A stretch of DNA of 52,173 bases from Comamonadaceae bacterium (GTDB lineage Bacteria; Pseudomonadota; Gammaproteobacteria; Burkholderiales; Burkholderiaceae_C): NCBI GenBank assembly GCA_008080595.1, contig VIKI01000002.1, positions 1-52,173 of the forward strand, written 5' to 3'. Numbering within the stretch: the first letter of the stretch is position 1; each line of letters begins with the position of its first letter. The notes beneath the pieces were generated by a model that worked only from the letters and a program-made list of their open reading frames with translations, was not told the origin of the DNA and did no database searches. Below are positions 37,883-46,400 of the stretch, one piece after another. Position numbers and translations under genes: made by a program.

Positions 37883-39343
37883 ATGAACCCTTTGCCCACG
37901 TTTGCCGCTCAGATCGTTCCACTGGTCTCCCAGGTTTTGTCACCGACACCGCCGCAGCGGTATGCACTAGCCCTGCTGAATGCCCATTGGCAGAAAACCG
38001 GCCTGCCCGAAGCGGCGCAGTTCGATGCCAGCCATGTGCTGGTGGAGGCGCTGCCACTGGCCACACCGGCCGAGCAGCCCGTCTTGACGGGCCACAACGG
38101 CCAGCTCATCACGCTGCGCCAGCAATGCGCCCTGCGTGAAATCAATGCCAGTTACCCGCTGCAGGCCGACGAACAGGTCACGCAAGACAGCTTCAGCTAC
38201 CTGACACAGAACTGGGAGCAGATTCCCGCAGGCACGGCGGTGCTGTGCCGTCAGACCAACCAGGCCACACTGCTGTTTGTGATTGCCAACGCGCGCTTTG
38301 ACCCGGCTGCGGCAACCCTGGAGCTGATGCCAGCGCAAGCGCTCGTGCCGCTGTCGCCCCCCAGGCCACCCATGCTGTTGGCGGACAACCCGGCCAAAAG
38401 CATTACCGCCGATCTGGCCAAGAAGCTTGCCGAACAAATGGCCAAGGAAGCCTTCCAGGGGGCCATCGCCCAAATGGCCGGTGGGGTGATTGCCGGCGGC
38501 CTGGCCAGCGCCATCATCAATGGCCTGTTCAATCTGATCTTTCCGGATAAGGGCGACAGCGTTTTCGACCTGTACCTCAAAGGCTTGGAAAAAATCGTGC
38601 GCTGCGAGCTGGCGCAGAGCGTGGTCGACCAGATTTCGGGCACCCTGACCAGCCTGAGAAACGAGCTGGAAAATGTCTATGGCCCGGCCCGGCTGAGCCA
38701 CAACCTGCAAGACCCGAAAGATCGCAAATTCCTGTTCAACCAGTTGCGGCAGTACGAAAGCACCTTCTTCATCGGCGCGGGCGGCATGCTGGGCACGCTG
38801 CAGCAAAAAAATTACCGGATGGTCAGCTTCCCGGTGTTTCTGCTGGGCGCGGGGATGCACCTGTCCATCCTGCAGGAAATGGCCAATCTGGACCCGAGCA
38901 ACAAGGCCACCGACTTCAATCCGCTGCAGTCGTCCTACGGCCTGCCCAAAACCGGCTCGGTGGCCAAGTTCGCCCAGCTCTATGCCGACTTTGCCGAAGC
39001 CACCTGGCCGCTGATCGTGGCCGAACGCAAGAGCCACATCAGCTACCAGACCCGGGTGCAGCCGGTGTACCGCCACAGCGTGCACTATGGCTACTACGTT
39101 GACGACTTGATCAACGATGAGCGGCGCGGCGAAATCCAGTACGTGCAGCAAAACGACAAGAACTTGAACTACCACTACACCGCAGGGCATGGCCCCGACG
39201 ACGTGATGAAAGCCATGGCCAGCTACACCGAGGCGCGGCTCAAGGAGCTGGAAGCTGGTATGCCCGAGCGGCTGTCGGTCATTGCCGCCTGGCGCAAGCT
39301 GGTGGACAACCCGCTCAACCTGCACCTGTCAACGGCCAGTTGA
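37883..39343 (+). CDS. Stand-alone Cry-toxin domain-I-like (delta-endotoxin N domain) protein
   Basis: A 486-residue protein whose C-terminal ~300 residues resemble the seven-helix pore-forming domain I of Bacillus Cry toxins. Residues ~200-245 ([17 protein letters not shown] … [20 protein letters not shown]) match helices 1-3. Residues ~283-336 contain [18 protein letters not shown] and [19 protein letters not shown] followed by [11 protein letters not shown], like the conserved central helix-5 block (NYQVPLLSVYVQAANLHL). [20 protein letters not shown] fits helix 6, and ~440-470 fits helix 7. Nothing corresponding to Cry domains II and III follows. The first ~170 residues are of unknown fold, and no signal peptide is seen. 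The ATG at 37883 is preferred; a GTG at 37829 is in frame. The gene stands alone between direct repeats. Function inferred: pore-forming toxin or related membrane-active protein; untested. Confidence 0.72.
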   Translation: MNPLPTFAAQIVPLVSQVLSPTPPQRYALALLNAHWQKTGLPEAAQFDASHVLVEALPLATPAEQPVLTGHNGQLITLRQQCALREINASYPLQADEQVTQDSFSYLTQNWEQIPAGTAVLCRQTNQATLLFVIANARFDPAAATLELMPAQALVPLSPPRPPMLLADNPAKSITADLAKKLAEQMAKEAFQGAIAQMAGGVIAGGLASAIINGLFNLIFPDKGDSVFDLYLKGLEKIVRCELAQSVVDQISGTLTSLRNELENVYGPARLSHNLQDPKDRKFLFNQLRQYESTFFIGAGGMLGTLQQKNYRMVSFPVFLLGAGMHLSILQEMANLDPSNKATDFNPLQSSYGLPKTGSVAKFAQLYADFAEATWPLIVAERKSHISYQTRVQPVYRHSVHYGYYVDDLINDERRGEIQYVQQNDKNLNYHYTAGHGPDDVMKAMASYTEARLKELEAGMPERLSVIAAWRKLVDNPLNLHLSTAS

Positions 39344-39403
39344 GGCGCTGCGTCATCCCCGGTGCGTAAGGACATGGTCGAAAATAAATTCCGCACCAGA
39401 TAG

Positions 39404-39426
39404 GCGGCCTGCATTTTGGCAGACTT
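39404..39426. repeat. Right 23-bp direct repeat bordering the Cry-like gene
   Basis: Same orientation and same core (CTGCATTTTGGCAGACT) as 37769-37791, 61 bp after the Cry-like stop. It differs at one base, which weakens the palindrome seen in the left copy. Confidence 0.8.
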
Positions 39427-39463
39427 GCAGGATCAGGCGGGCAAGCGCTGTTGGCCATCCCTG

Positions 39464-41239
39464 CTAAAAAGTTTCCCAATCACCCTCATTGCCCTTGCTC
39501 GGTGATTTGGCCAACGGTGCAGGTTTGAGCGCTTTGGGGGCTGCCAGGCTTGGGGTTGAACGGGGTTTCAACGCCGCGGCTTTGGCAGCAGGCAAGGCGG
39601 CAGAGGGGCGCTGCGCCATGCGTGGCTTCTGTGCAGGCTGGGTCGGCAAATAGCTTGGCTTGTGCAGCCCATTCCCGGATAACGAGCCCTGCTCCAATTT
39701 GAACAGCGCCACCGCTTGTACCAACTCTTGCGCCTGGGATTTGAGGCTGCTGGCCGCAGCCGCCATTTGCTCCACCAAAGCCGCATTTTGCTGGGTGGCC
39801 TGATCCATTTGAGTGACCGCCTCACCGACTTGCGCCACGCCAGTGGCCTGCTCGTTGCTGGCAGCGCTGATCTCGCTCATGATGTCAGTCACCCGCTTGA
39901 TGGCACTCACCACTTCGGTCATGGTGCTGCCGGCCTGGTCAACCAGCGTACTGCCGTGCTCAACCCGTTGCACACTGGTGTTGATCAGGGCTTTGATTTC
40001 CTTGGCAGCCTCGGCTGAGCGTCCGGCCAGACTGCGTACCTCGGAGGCCACCACCGCAAACCCACGCCCCTGCTCACCGGCACGGGCGGCTTCTACTGCG
40101 GCGTTCAGGGCCAGGATATTGGTCTGGAACGCAATGCCATCGATCACACTGATGATGTCGACAATCTTTTTCGACGAGTCGTTGATGTCTTTCATGGTCT
40201 GCACCACCTGGTTCACCACGTCACCCCCTTGCTCGGCCACCCGCGATGCGCCTGCCGCCAATTCGCTGGCACGGCGGGCCGATTCAGCGTTTTGTGACAC
40301 GGTCGTCCCGAGCTGCTCCATCGAGGCCGCCGTTTGCTCCAGTGCGCTGGCCTGCTGCTCAGTGCGGTTGGACAGGTCGTTGTTACCCTGGGCAATTTCC
40401 GCGCTGGCGGTGGCTACACCATCAGACCCCGAGCGCACCCCGGCCACCACGGTGGTCAAACCCTGGCGCATCGACTCCAGCGCCGCCAACAACTGCGCGG
40501 GCTCGTCGCTCCCGATGCCACTTAGCCGGGTGGCCAGGTTGCCCTGGGCAAATTCTTTGGCCGCCGAAACCGCCGCTTGGATCGGCAGGGTGATCTGGCG
40601 GGCAATCCACAGCCCCAGCAGGGCCGCGATCACCATCACCACAAGCAACACCCCAGCCACCGTGAGCTTGGCATTGGCATAGGCGGCATGCCCATCTTGG
40701 GCCGCCTGCTGCGCCCCCTTGGCATGCAACACATCCATCTCATTGAGGGTCTTGAAGAGGGCCCTGAACATGACTCTTGAATCACCCTTGAGGTATTTGA
40801 CCGTGGCCGGCAAACCCTGCGGCCCCACGGAAGAGAGCTCAAACAACTTCACACTGGTCGCCAAATAGGCTCTGCTTTCACTTTTGTAGCGCTCGAAGAC
40901 CTGACGCTCTTCGGGCGAGAGCTGCCGTTGGTCAAAAGATTTTTCCAGTGCGGCGAGTTTGCCCACATTGGCGGCAAATCGATCCGCCTCGGGCTTTTGC
41001 TCTTCGGCGGTTGGTGCAATCACATGCTGCAATTCGGCGCGCCGCATGTCATTCAACAGCACCTGCAATTCACTCACCACCTTGATCGATGGCAACCAGT
41101 TTTCAGACAACTCGGTGGTGTCGTCGTTCATGCGCCCCATCTGCCCCATCGACAACACGCCGATCAAGGCCGTCAGCAGCACCATCACACCAAAGCCAAT
41201 GCCCAGTTTGACACTGATCCTGAAATTGGAAAAATTCAT
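39464..41239 (-). CDS. Methyl-accepting chemotaxis protein with four-helix-bundle sensor
   Basis: Chemoreceptor of 591 residues. It has an N-terminal membrane helix (about 12-32), a periplasmic 4HB_MCP-type helical sensor (about 33-190), a second membrane helix ([21 protein letters not shown]), HAMP, then the signalling hairpin with the conserved tip [20 protein letters not shown] and [18 protein letters not shown] flexible Pro/Ala/Lys-rich tail ends in DWETF, which matches the CheR/CheB-docking pentapeptide (NWETF in E. coli Tar and Tsr). This receptor should therefore recruit the adaptation enzymes and help neighbouring receptors. The ligand is unknown. It is divergent from rep; the 216 bp between must hold both promoters. 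Confidence 0.93.
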   Translation of the reverse strand: MNFSNFRISVKLGIGFGVMVLLTALIGVLSMGQMGRMNDDTTELSENWLPSIKVVSELQVLLNDMRRAELQHVIAPTAEEQKPEADRFAANVGKLAALEKSFDQRQLSPEERQVFERYKSESRAYLATSVKLFELSSVGPQGLPATVKYLKGDSRVMFRALFKTLNEMDVLHAKGAQQAAQDGHAAYANAKLTVAGVLLVVMVIAALLGLWIARQITLPIQAAVSAAKEFAQGNLATRLSGIGSDEPAQLLAALESMRQGLTTVVAGVRSGSDGVATASAEIAQGNNDLSNRTEQQASALEQTAASMEQLGTTVSQNAESARRASELAAGASRVAEQGGDVVNQVVQTMKDINDSSKKIVDIISVIDGIAFQTNILALNAAVEAARAGEQGRGFAVVASEVRSLAGRSAEAAKEIKALINTSVQRVEHGSTLVDQAGSTMTEVVSAIKRVTDIMSEISAASNEQATGVAQVGEAVTQMDQATQQNAALVEQMAAAASSLKSQAQELVQAVALFKLEQGSLSGNGLHKPSYLPTQPAQKPRMAQRPSAALPAAKAAALKPRSTPSLAAPKALKPAPLAKSPSKGNEGDWETF

Positions 41240-41455
41240 GCGCCATGCCCCTAAAAATAAGTGTGAATGAAATTACACCACGATGCTCATCCTTTAAGAT
41301 GAATTCAGAAGAATCCAGCGAATCTTCCTGAAACCATTTTTTAAAACCACCCATGCCCCAGCACACCTGTTGCAGATGTACAAGCCGCGTCTGATCCCCG
41401 GCGGCTCAGGGTCTGGCCCCGCTATGATTCGCCCCTTCGCGAAAGTTGCCGCCCC

Positions 41456-43615
41456 ATGTCTGCCCCCTCCCCCAACTCCGGCCTGAACCTGGCCCAGCAA
41501 GAAGCTGTCAATTACATGCACGGCCCGTGTCTGGTGCTGGCAGGGGCCGGCTCGGGCAAAACCCGGGTGATCACCCACAAGATTGGCGGCCTGATCCGCG
41601 CTGGTGTGCCGGCCAAACGCATTTTTGCCATCACCTTCACCAACAAGGCCGCCGCCGAAATGCGCGAACGGGCCCGCGGCCTGATTGGTAAAGCGGCCAA
41701 AGACGTGGTGATCTGCACCTTTCACGCTTTAGGCGTGCGCCTGCTGCGCGAAGACGGTGCGGTGCTGGGGCTGAAATCCCAGTTCTCGATTCTCGACAGT
41801 GATGATGTGGCCAGCATCCTGAAAGATGCCGGTGGCGGCGTGGATGTGGCCACGGCCCGCAGCTGGCAATGGACCATCAGCCTGTGGAAAAACCAGGGGA
41901 TGAATTCAGCCGCAGCCTTTGCCGCTGCCAGCAATGACAACGAGCGCATCATTGCCAAGGTGATGGCGCACTACGAAGAGCGCCTGGCCGCCTACCAAAG
42001 TGTGGACTTTGACGACCTGATCAGCCTGCCGCTCAAATTGCTTCAAAATCATGAGCAGGTCAGGCAGAAGTGGCAAGGGCTGGTGCGCCATATTCTGGTG
42101 GACGAATACCAGGACACCAATGCCACCCAGTACGAGATGCTGAAACTGCTGGTGGGTGGCAAGCCGTCCGAGCAGGCCTGCTTCACCGCCGTGGGGGATG
42201 ATGACCAGTCGATCTACGGCTGGCGCGGGGCCACGCTGGACAACCTGAAAAAACTCCCGGTCGATTTCTCCAGCCTGAAAGTCATCAAGCTGGAGCAAAA
42301 CTACCGCTCCACATCGGCCATTTTGCGTGCCGCCAACAACGTGATTGGCCCCAACCCCAAGCTGTTTCCGAAAAACCTGTGGAGCGATCTGGGCGAAGGT
42401 GAGCCGGTGCGGGTGGTCGATGCCGACACCGAAGAGCATGAGGCCGAACGCGCCGTGGCCCGCATCCAGGGGCTGCGGGCCGGTGGCCTGAACCAGCCCG
42501 GCAAGCAATACAAGGAATGGCGCGACTTTGCCGTGTTGTACCGCGCCAACCACCAGGCCAAAACCTTCGAAAAAGCGCTGCGCAAGGCCCAAATTCCGTA
42601 CAAGGTGTCAGGCGGCACCAGCTTTTTTGACCGCGCCGAGATCAAAGACCTGTGCGCCTGGTTTCGCCTGTGGATCAACAACAACGACGACCCGGCCTTT
42701 TTGCGTGCCGTGACCACGCCCAAACGCGGCATTGGCCACCAAACGCTGGGCCATCTGGGTGACTTTGCCGGCAAATACAAAATCAGTATGTTCGAGGCGC
42801 TGTTTTCCAGCAGCCTCGCCTCAGTCATTTCAGGCAAAGCCCTGGGCAGCCTGCACGAGTTTGGCCGCGAAATCAACGACCTGGAATTCCGCGCCCGCCA
42901 CACCCTGGGGGCTGAGGCAGCCAAGGCCTTTTTGATGGACTGGCTCAAGGCGATTGGTTTTGAGCAGTACCTGATTGACGGTGAAGACAGCGACAAAGTG
43001 GCCGCCGCCCGCTGGGGCAATGTGCTGGATTTTGTCGACTGGATGAGCGGGCGCTGCGGTGGTCAGGTCGAAGATGCCTCCGGGGTCAATGCTGCGGGCG
43101 AAGTCAAATCCCTGCTGGAAGTGGCGCAAACCGTGTCGCTCTTGTCCACGATTCAAGAGCGCGAACAAGACCAAGACGTGGTGACCCTCTCGACCCTGCA
43201 CGCCTCCAAAGGGCTGGAGTGGCCCCATGTGCTGCTGGTGGGTGTCACCGAGGGCATGCTGCCGTTTCAACTGCGCGACAACCCTGATGCCAACGCCAGC
43301 GGCCAAGAGTCGGCCGCACAACGTGCCCAGGCCAAAGAGGCCGCCAGCGCCACCCTGACCAGCCACCTGCAGGAAGAGCGCCGCCTGATGTATGTAGGCA
43401 TCACCCGCGCCCAGCGCAGCCTGGCAGTGAGCTGGACCCGCAAACGCAAAAAAGGCCGCGAAATGGTTCAGGCCCAACCCAGCCGTTTTATTGCCGAAAT
43501 GGGGCTGGACCTGGCCACCACCAAAGAAGACCCGCGCGAAAAACTCAAAGCCTTGCGGGCTGAATTTGCCCAGAAAGCGGCCGATAGTGCCGCCGCCCGG
43601 GCGCTGATCCGCTGA
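41456..43615 (+). CDS. rep: ATP-dependent DNA helicase Rep (UvrD/Rep superfamily 1)
   Basis: 3'-5' DNA helicase that helps replication forks past obstacles. It has 719 residues. Motifs: Q-motif and Walker A in LVLAGAGSGKTRVIT, Ia FTNKAAAEM, II VDEYQDTN, III GDDDQSIYGWRGA, IV LEQNYRST, V LSTLHASKGLEWP, VI EERRLMYVGITRA. Overall colinearity with E. coli Rep (LDSDDVASILKD, VSGGTSFFDRAEIKDL) favours Rep over UvrD. A stretch rich in Ala/Gln (about 600-640) is an insert relative to E. coli. The phospholipase gene follows by 24 bp. Confidence 0.92.
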   Translation: MSAPSPNSGLNLAQQEAVNYMHGPCLVLAGAGSGKTRVITHKIGGLIRAGVPAKRIFAITFTNKAAAEMRERARGLIGKAAKDVVICTFHALGVRLLREDGAVLGLKSQFSILDSDDVASILKDAGGGVDVATARSWQWTISLWKNQGMNSAAAFAAASNDNERIIAKVMAHYEERLAAYQSVDFDDLISLPLKLLQNHEQVRQKWQGLVRHILVDEYQDTNATQYEMLKLLVGGKPSEQACFTAVGDDDQSIYGWRGATLDNLKKLPVDFSSLKVIKLEQNYRSTSAILRAANNVIGPNPKLFPKNLWSDLGEGEPVRVVDADTEEHEAERAVARIQGLRAGGLNQPGKQYKEWRDFAVLYRANHQAKTFEKALRKAQIPYKVSGGTSFFDRAEIKDLCAWFRLWINNNDDPAFLRAVTTPKRGIGHQTLGHLGDFAGKYKISMFEALFSSSLASVISGKALGSLHEFGREINDLEFRARHTLGAEAAKAFLMDWLKAIGFEQYLIDGEDSDKVAAARWGNVLDFVDWMSGRCGGQVEDASGVNAAGEVKSLLEVAQTVSLLSTIQEREQDQDVVTLSTLHASKGLEWPHVLLVGVTEGMLPFQLRDNPDANASGQESAAQRAQAKEAASATLTSHLQEERRLMYVGITRAQRSLAVSWTRKRKKGREMVQAQPSRFIAEMGLDLATTKEDPREKLKALRAEFAQKAADSAAARALIR

Positions 43616-43639
43616 CCCGCTCCATTGGAGAATTGCCCT

Positions 43640-44809
43640 ATGCCCATCAAAAGACCCACAAACGCCATCATTTTTATAGCTGCTTGCGCAGTATCGATAA
43701 GTGCTACAGCCCAAACAAGCTCAGAAATACCAGCTCAGACAAGCCCCTGGCAGACATGTCGCGGCCTCAGCGACGACACGGCCCGGCTGCGCTGCTATGA
43801 CCAATGGGCCAGCCAGCAACAGCCCGCCACGCCCACCAGCACACCCGCCGCGTTGGCCAGCAATTTCGATGCAGACCAACGCCCGGCCCCTGCCCCTGCG
43901 CCTGCGCCCGTCATCATCACCATGACTGCGCCAGAAGTACACAACTGCAAGAACCCCAGATTCAGCGAACTGTCGCGCTTTTGGGAACTGGAAACCGGCA
44001 GCGACTGCGGCACTTTCGGCATTCGCGGGTTTCGCCCGATCAGCCTGAGCTGGATTGCCTCAGACAGCGTCAACACCCAGCCCACCTCACCCTCTGCCGC
44101 CAACAATGCCCCCACGGCGGTGGCGTACAGAACCACCGAGACCCGTATGGGTTTGTCGGTACGTACCAAGGTGGCGCAAGGCTTGCTGACCCAGGAAGAG
44201 CCGCTCAAACGCGACTCGCTCTGGTTTGCTTATTCACAACAATCCAACTGGCAGTTGTTCAGTGGCGACTTGTCACGCCCGTTTCGCACCACCGACCATG
44301 AGCCCGAGCTGATCTACATTTACCCCACCGATACCCCCTTGCCCGGCGGCTGGCGCTTGCGCTACACCGGCCTGAGCATCAACCACCAATCCAATGGCCA
44401 ACCGCTGCCGTTTTCACGCAGCTGGAACCGCACCATCCTGATGGCTGGCATGGAAAAAGGTGATCAATTCCAGGTGCAAGCCAAACTCTGGCAACGCCTG
44501 CCGGAAAACGCCACCGACGACGACAACCCCGACATTGCCGACCTGATGGGCCGCGCCGAAGTTTCCGGGTTCTGGAATGCCGATGCCAACAACAGCTTTG
44601 GCATGACCCTGCGCCACTCCTTGCAGGCGAAAGCCAGTGGCTCGGTCAAATTGGAGTGGCTGCGGCAACTCGGCAGCAGCGGCTTTGTCGGCAACAACAG
44701 CGGACTGCGTTTTCACACCCAGTTGTTCAGCGGTTATGGTGATTCCCTGGTGGACTACAACCGCCGCCGCACCGTGCTGAGTGTGGGTTTGAGTCTGGTG
44801 GATTGGTAG
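43640..44809 (+). CDS. pldA: Outer membrane phospholipase A (PldA/OMPLA)
   Basis: Calcium-dependent outer-membrane beta-barrel phospholipase A1. It has 389 residues. The catalytic triad is visible as H249, S251 (INHQSNGQ) and N263 (SRSWNR), with the same spacing as His142-Ser144-Asn156 of E. coli. GYGDSLVDYN near the end is also conserved. A Cys-containing region and a Pro/Ala-rich linker (PAPAPAPAP) precede the barrel. GGAGA lies nine bases before the ATG at 43640. The signal peptide core (IFIAACAVSISATAQ, residues 11-25) is encoded by a copy of the dispersed repeat. Confidence 0.92.
   Translation: MPIKRPTNAIIFIAACAVSISATAQTSSEIPAQTSPWQTCRGLSDDTARLRCYDQWASQQQPATPTSTPAALASNFDADQRPAPAPAPAPVIITMTAPEVHNCKNPRFSELSRFWELETGSDCGTFGIRGFRPISLSWIASDSVNTQPTSPSAANNAPTAVAYRTTETRMGLSVRTKVAQGLLTQEEPLKRDSLWFAYSQQSNWQLFSGDLSRPFRTTDHEPELIYIYPTDTPLPGGWRLRYTGLSINHQSNGQPLPFSRSWNRTILMAGMEKGDQFQVQAKLWQRLPENATDDDNPDIADLMGRAEVSGFWNADANNSFGMTLRHSLQAKASGSVKLEWLRQLGSSGFVGNNSGLRFHTQLFSGYGDSLVDYNRRRTVLSVGLSLVDW
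43670..43712 (+). repeat. Dispersed REP-like repeat encoding the PldA signal peptide core
   Basis: TTTTTATAGCTGCTTGCGC, AGTATCGATAAG, TGCTACAGCCCA follow the repeat consensus closely and are translated as the hydrophobic core of the signal peptide. Confidence 0.72.
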
Positions 44810-44832
44810 GCCAAGGGGCCGGCCAGTGCTGT

Positions 44833-45342
44833 TCAGCTGAGTGAAATCACCCGTGCCCATGGCAGTTGGGCATCGGCCTCATAGTCGGCCACCACCCAGC
44901 TGCGACTGGCATGCTCGGCCATGTCAGAGAGAAATTCGCTGATCACTTTGACCGAAGCCTGATCCAGCGCCGCATAGGGCTGATCCAGGCAAGTGACTTG
45001 GGCCCCACTGGCCAGCAAGCCCACCAGCGCAACTTTGCGGCGGCTCCCGGCAGACAGCATGTACAGCTGCTTGCCCACATGAGGGAGCAAATCCAGCGCC
45101 TGCGCCAGCTCATGGCGCAAACCCTCGCTCCAGCGTGGGCAGCGCGCCTGCAACGCAGCCCATACCTGCGCAGGTGTGGAGTCATCTTGCCCCGGCAAGC
45201 TCAGATCAAGCCAAATCGCATCAACCAAGGACTGCGGTGTGGGTAGATCACCACTGAGACGACGCAGCAAATGGGTTTTGCCGCAGCCTTCGTCGCCCGT
45301 GACGGCAATCAGGCCCGTGGGGAGAGGAAACAAACTGTCCAT
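44833..45342 (-). CDS. Small ABC-type ATPase domain protein with a Gln in Walker B
   Basis: A 169-residue ATP-binding cassette protein. It has Walker A GDEGCGKT (residues 16-23), signature LSAGS (96-100), and Walker B VTCLDQP (116-122). In active ABC ATPases the residue after the Walker B Asp is the catalytic Glu (DEP); here it is Gln121. A D-loop-like AALDQAS follows. It is shorter than transporter ATPases, and no permease gene is adjacent. Its partner and role are unknown: perhaps a slow ATPase or a regulatory subunit. It lies upstream of and on the opposite strand to pldA, and 30 bp after the DHH phosphoesterase gene. Confidence 0.75.
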   Translation of the reverse strand: MDSLFPLPTGLIAVTGDEGCGKTHLLRRLSGDLPTPQSLVDAIWLDLSLPGQDDSTPAQVWAALQARCPRWSEGLRHELAQALDLLPHVGKQLYMLSAGSRRKVALVGLLASGAQVTCLDQPYAALDQASVKVISEFLSDMAEHASRSWVVADYEADAQLPWARVISLS

Positions 45343-45372
45343 CGACGTACCGATTCGCGCCTTCCGGCGCTC

Positions 45373-46305
45373 CTACAGGGGCCGCGCTTCAACCGCCGTC
45401 AAACTGCCCGCCAACAGCTCAGGCAAACGCTGGGGCGGCATTTTGAAGCCGCAGGCCTGGGCATGGCCACCACCCCCCATGCTGGCGGCCAGCGGGATGC
45501 AGTTGAAGCCCGAGCGCGAGCGCAGACCACACTTGACCACCCCGGTTTTGTCGACCGACCACATCAGGGCAAAGGTGCCGGATTTCTGGCACAACAAGTC
45601 CCCCACCAGGCTGTGAAAGGCACTGGGGGCGTTGACCATCAGGCCGCTGATGCCGTTGAACACCAAGGGCTGGGCACTCTCGGCAATACCTTCGGCAAGT
45701 TTGACGAATTTGTCGTCCATGGCGCGGCCACGGTCGATGTAGGCGGCCTGCTGAGCCGCATCAAAGTTGGCAATGGCCTGCCAGCGCACAAAATCAAACG
45801 GCTCCATGTCCAGCGCCGCCAGGAACCCGGCACTCTCTGGGTATTGCCAGACCCAGATGTCGCGGTCTTCCACATAACGCACCAGATCGGGCAGCGGCTG
45901 GCCGGGGTGAAAAAACTCCCAGGCCAGGCGTGCGCCAGACTTTTTCATGTCGAAATGCACCACACCACAGCGGCAGACAAAACCAGTCAATTTTTCTGCC
46001 GCGCTCAAATGGTGATCGAGCATGACCAGCTTGGCGGCGCGGGCTTCAATCTCCCGCAACAGCTCATCGGCAAACGAAAAGTCCAGAATGTAGACGGCAC
46101 GGCCCTCCAGCGCCGGCAAGTCGGCCAGCGACTTCACGTCACCATGATCCAGCGCCACAAACTCGGCCTTGCCACCGTAATACAGCCAGGCCGCCAAGGC
46201 CGCGGCAAAACCATCCGGGCACTTGCGGCCATGGTAAAGAATCAAGGGATTGGGATCGCTCTCGGATGGAGCGACAGACAGGTTCAAAGGGAAAATGGTT
46301 TTCAT
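45373..46305 (-). CDS. DHH/DHHA1-family phosphoesterase
   Basis: A 310-residue protein of the DHH superfamily (RecJ/NrnA-type nucleases and phosphatases). Motifs: ILYHGRKCPDGFAAALAAW (motif I, metal-binding Asp), VYILDFSF (motif II), VMLDHHLSA (DHH motif), VRYVEDRDIW, and the C-terminal DHHA1 signature MGGGGHAQACGF. It may degrade short oligonucleotides or cyclic dinucleotide products; the substrate is not determined. The ATG at 46305 gives MKTIFPLNLSV; a TTG six codons upstream is possible. Confidence 0.83.
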   Translation of the reverse strand: MKTIFPLNLSVAPSESDPNPLILYHGRKCPDGFAAALAAWLYYGGKAEFVALDHGDVKSLADLPALEGRAVYILDFSFADELLREIEARAAKLVMLDHHLSAAEKLTGFVCRCGVVHFDMKKSGARLAWEFFHPGQPLPDLVRYVEDRDIWVWQYPESAGFLAALDMEPFDFVRWQAIANFDAAQQAAYIDRGRAMDDKFVKLAEGIAESAQPLVFNGISGLMVNAPSAFHSLVGDLLCQKSGTFALMWSVDKTGVVKCGLRSRSGFNCIPLAASMGGGGHAQACGFKMPPQRLPELLAGSLTAVEARPL

Positions 46306-46351
46306 GGAAGGAATCAAACTCAAGGAAGAAAAGGTTGGGTATTTGCTACAT

Positions 46352-46400
46352 ATTTTATAGCTCTTTACGCTTTTTCAGAAAAGGCTGAACGACCTTTTTG
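46352..46400 (+). repeat. Degenerate REP-like repeat at the 3' end of the catalase-related gene
   Basis: TTTTATAGCTCTTTACGC and AGAAAAGGCTGAACGACC keep the left arm of the repeat. The right part has diverged. The stop TAA (46365-46367) and about the last dozen codons of the gene lie inside. Confidence 0.5.

Noticed and set aside
37967..39325. 452-codon frame antisense to the Cry-like gene
   Set aside because: It is rich in His/Gln/Val in the pattern of a reverse-strand shadow. The plus-strand frame shows clear homology over its length.
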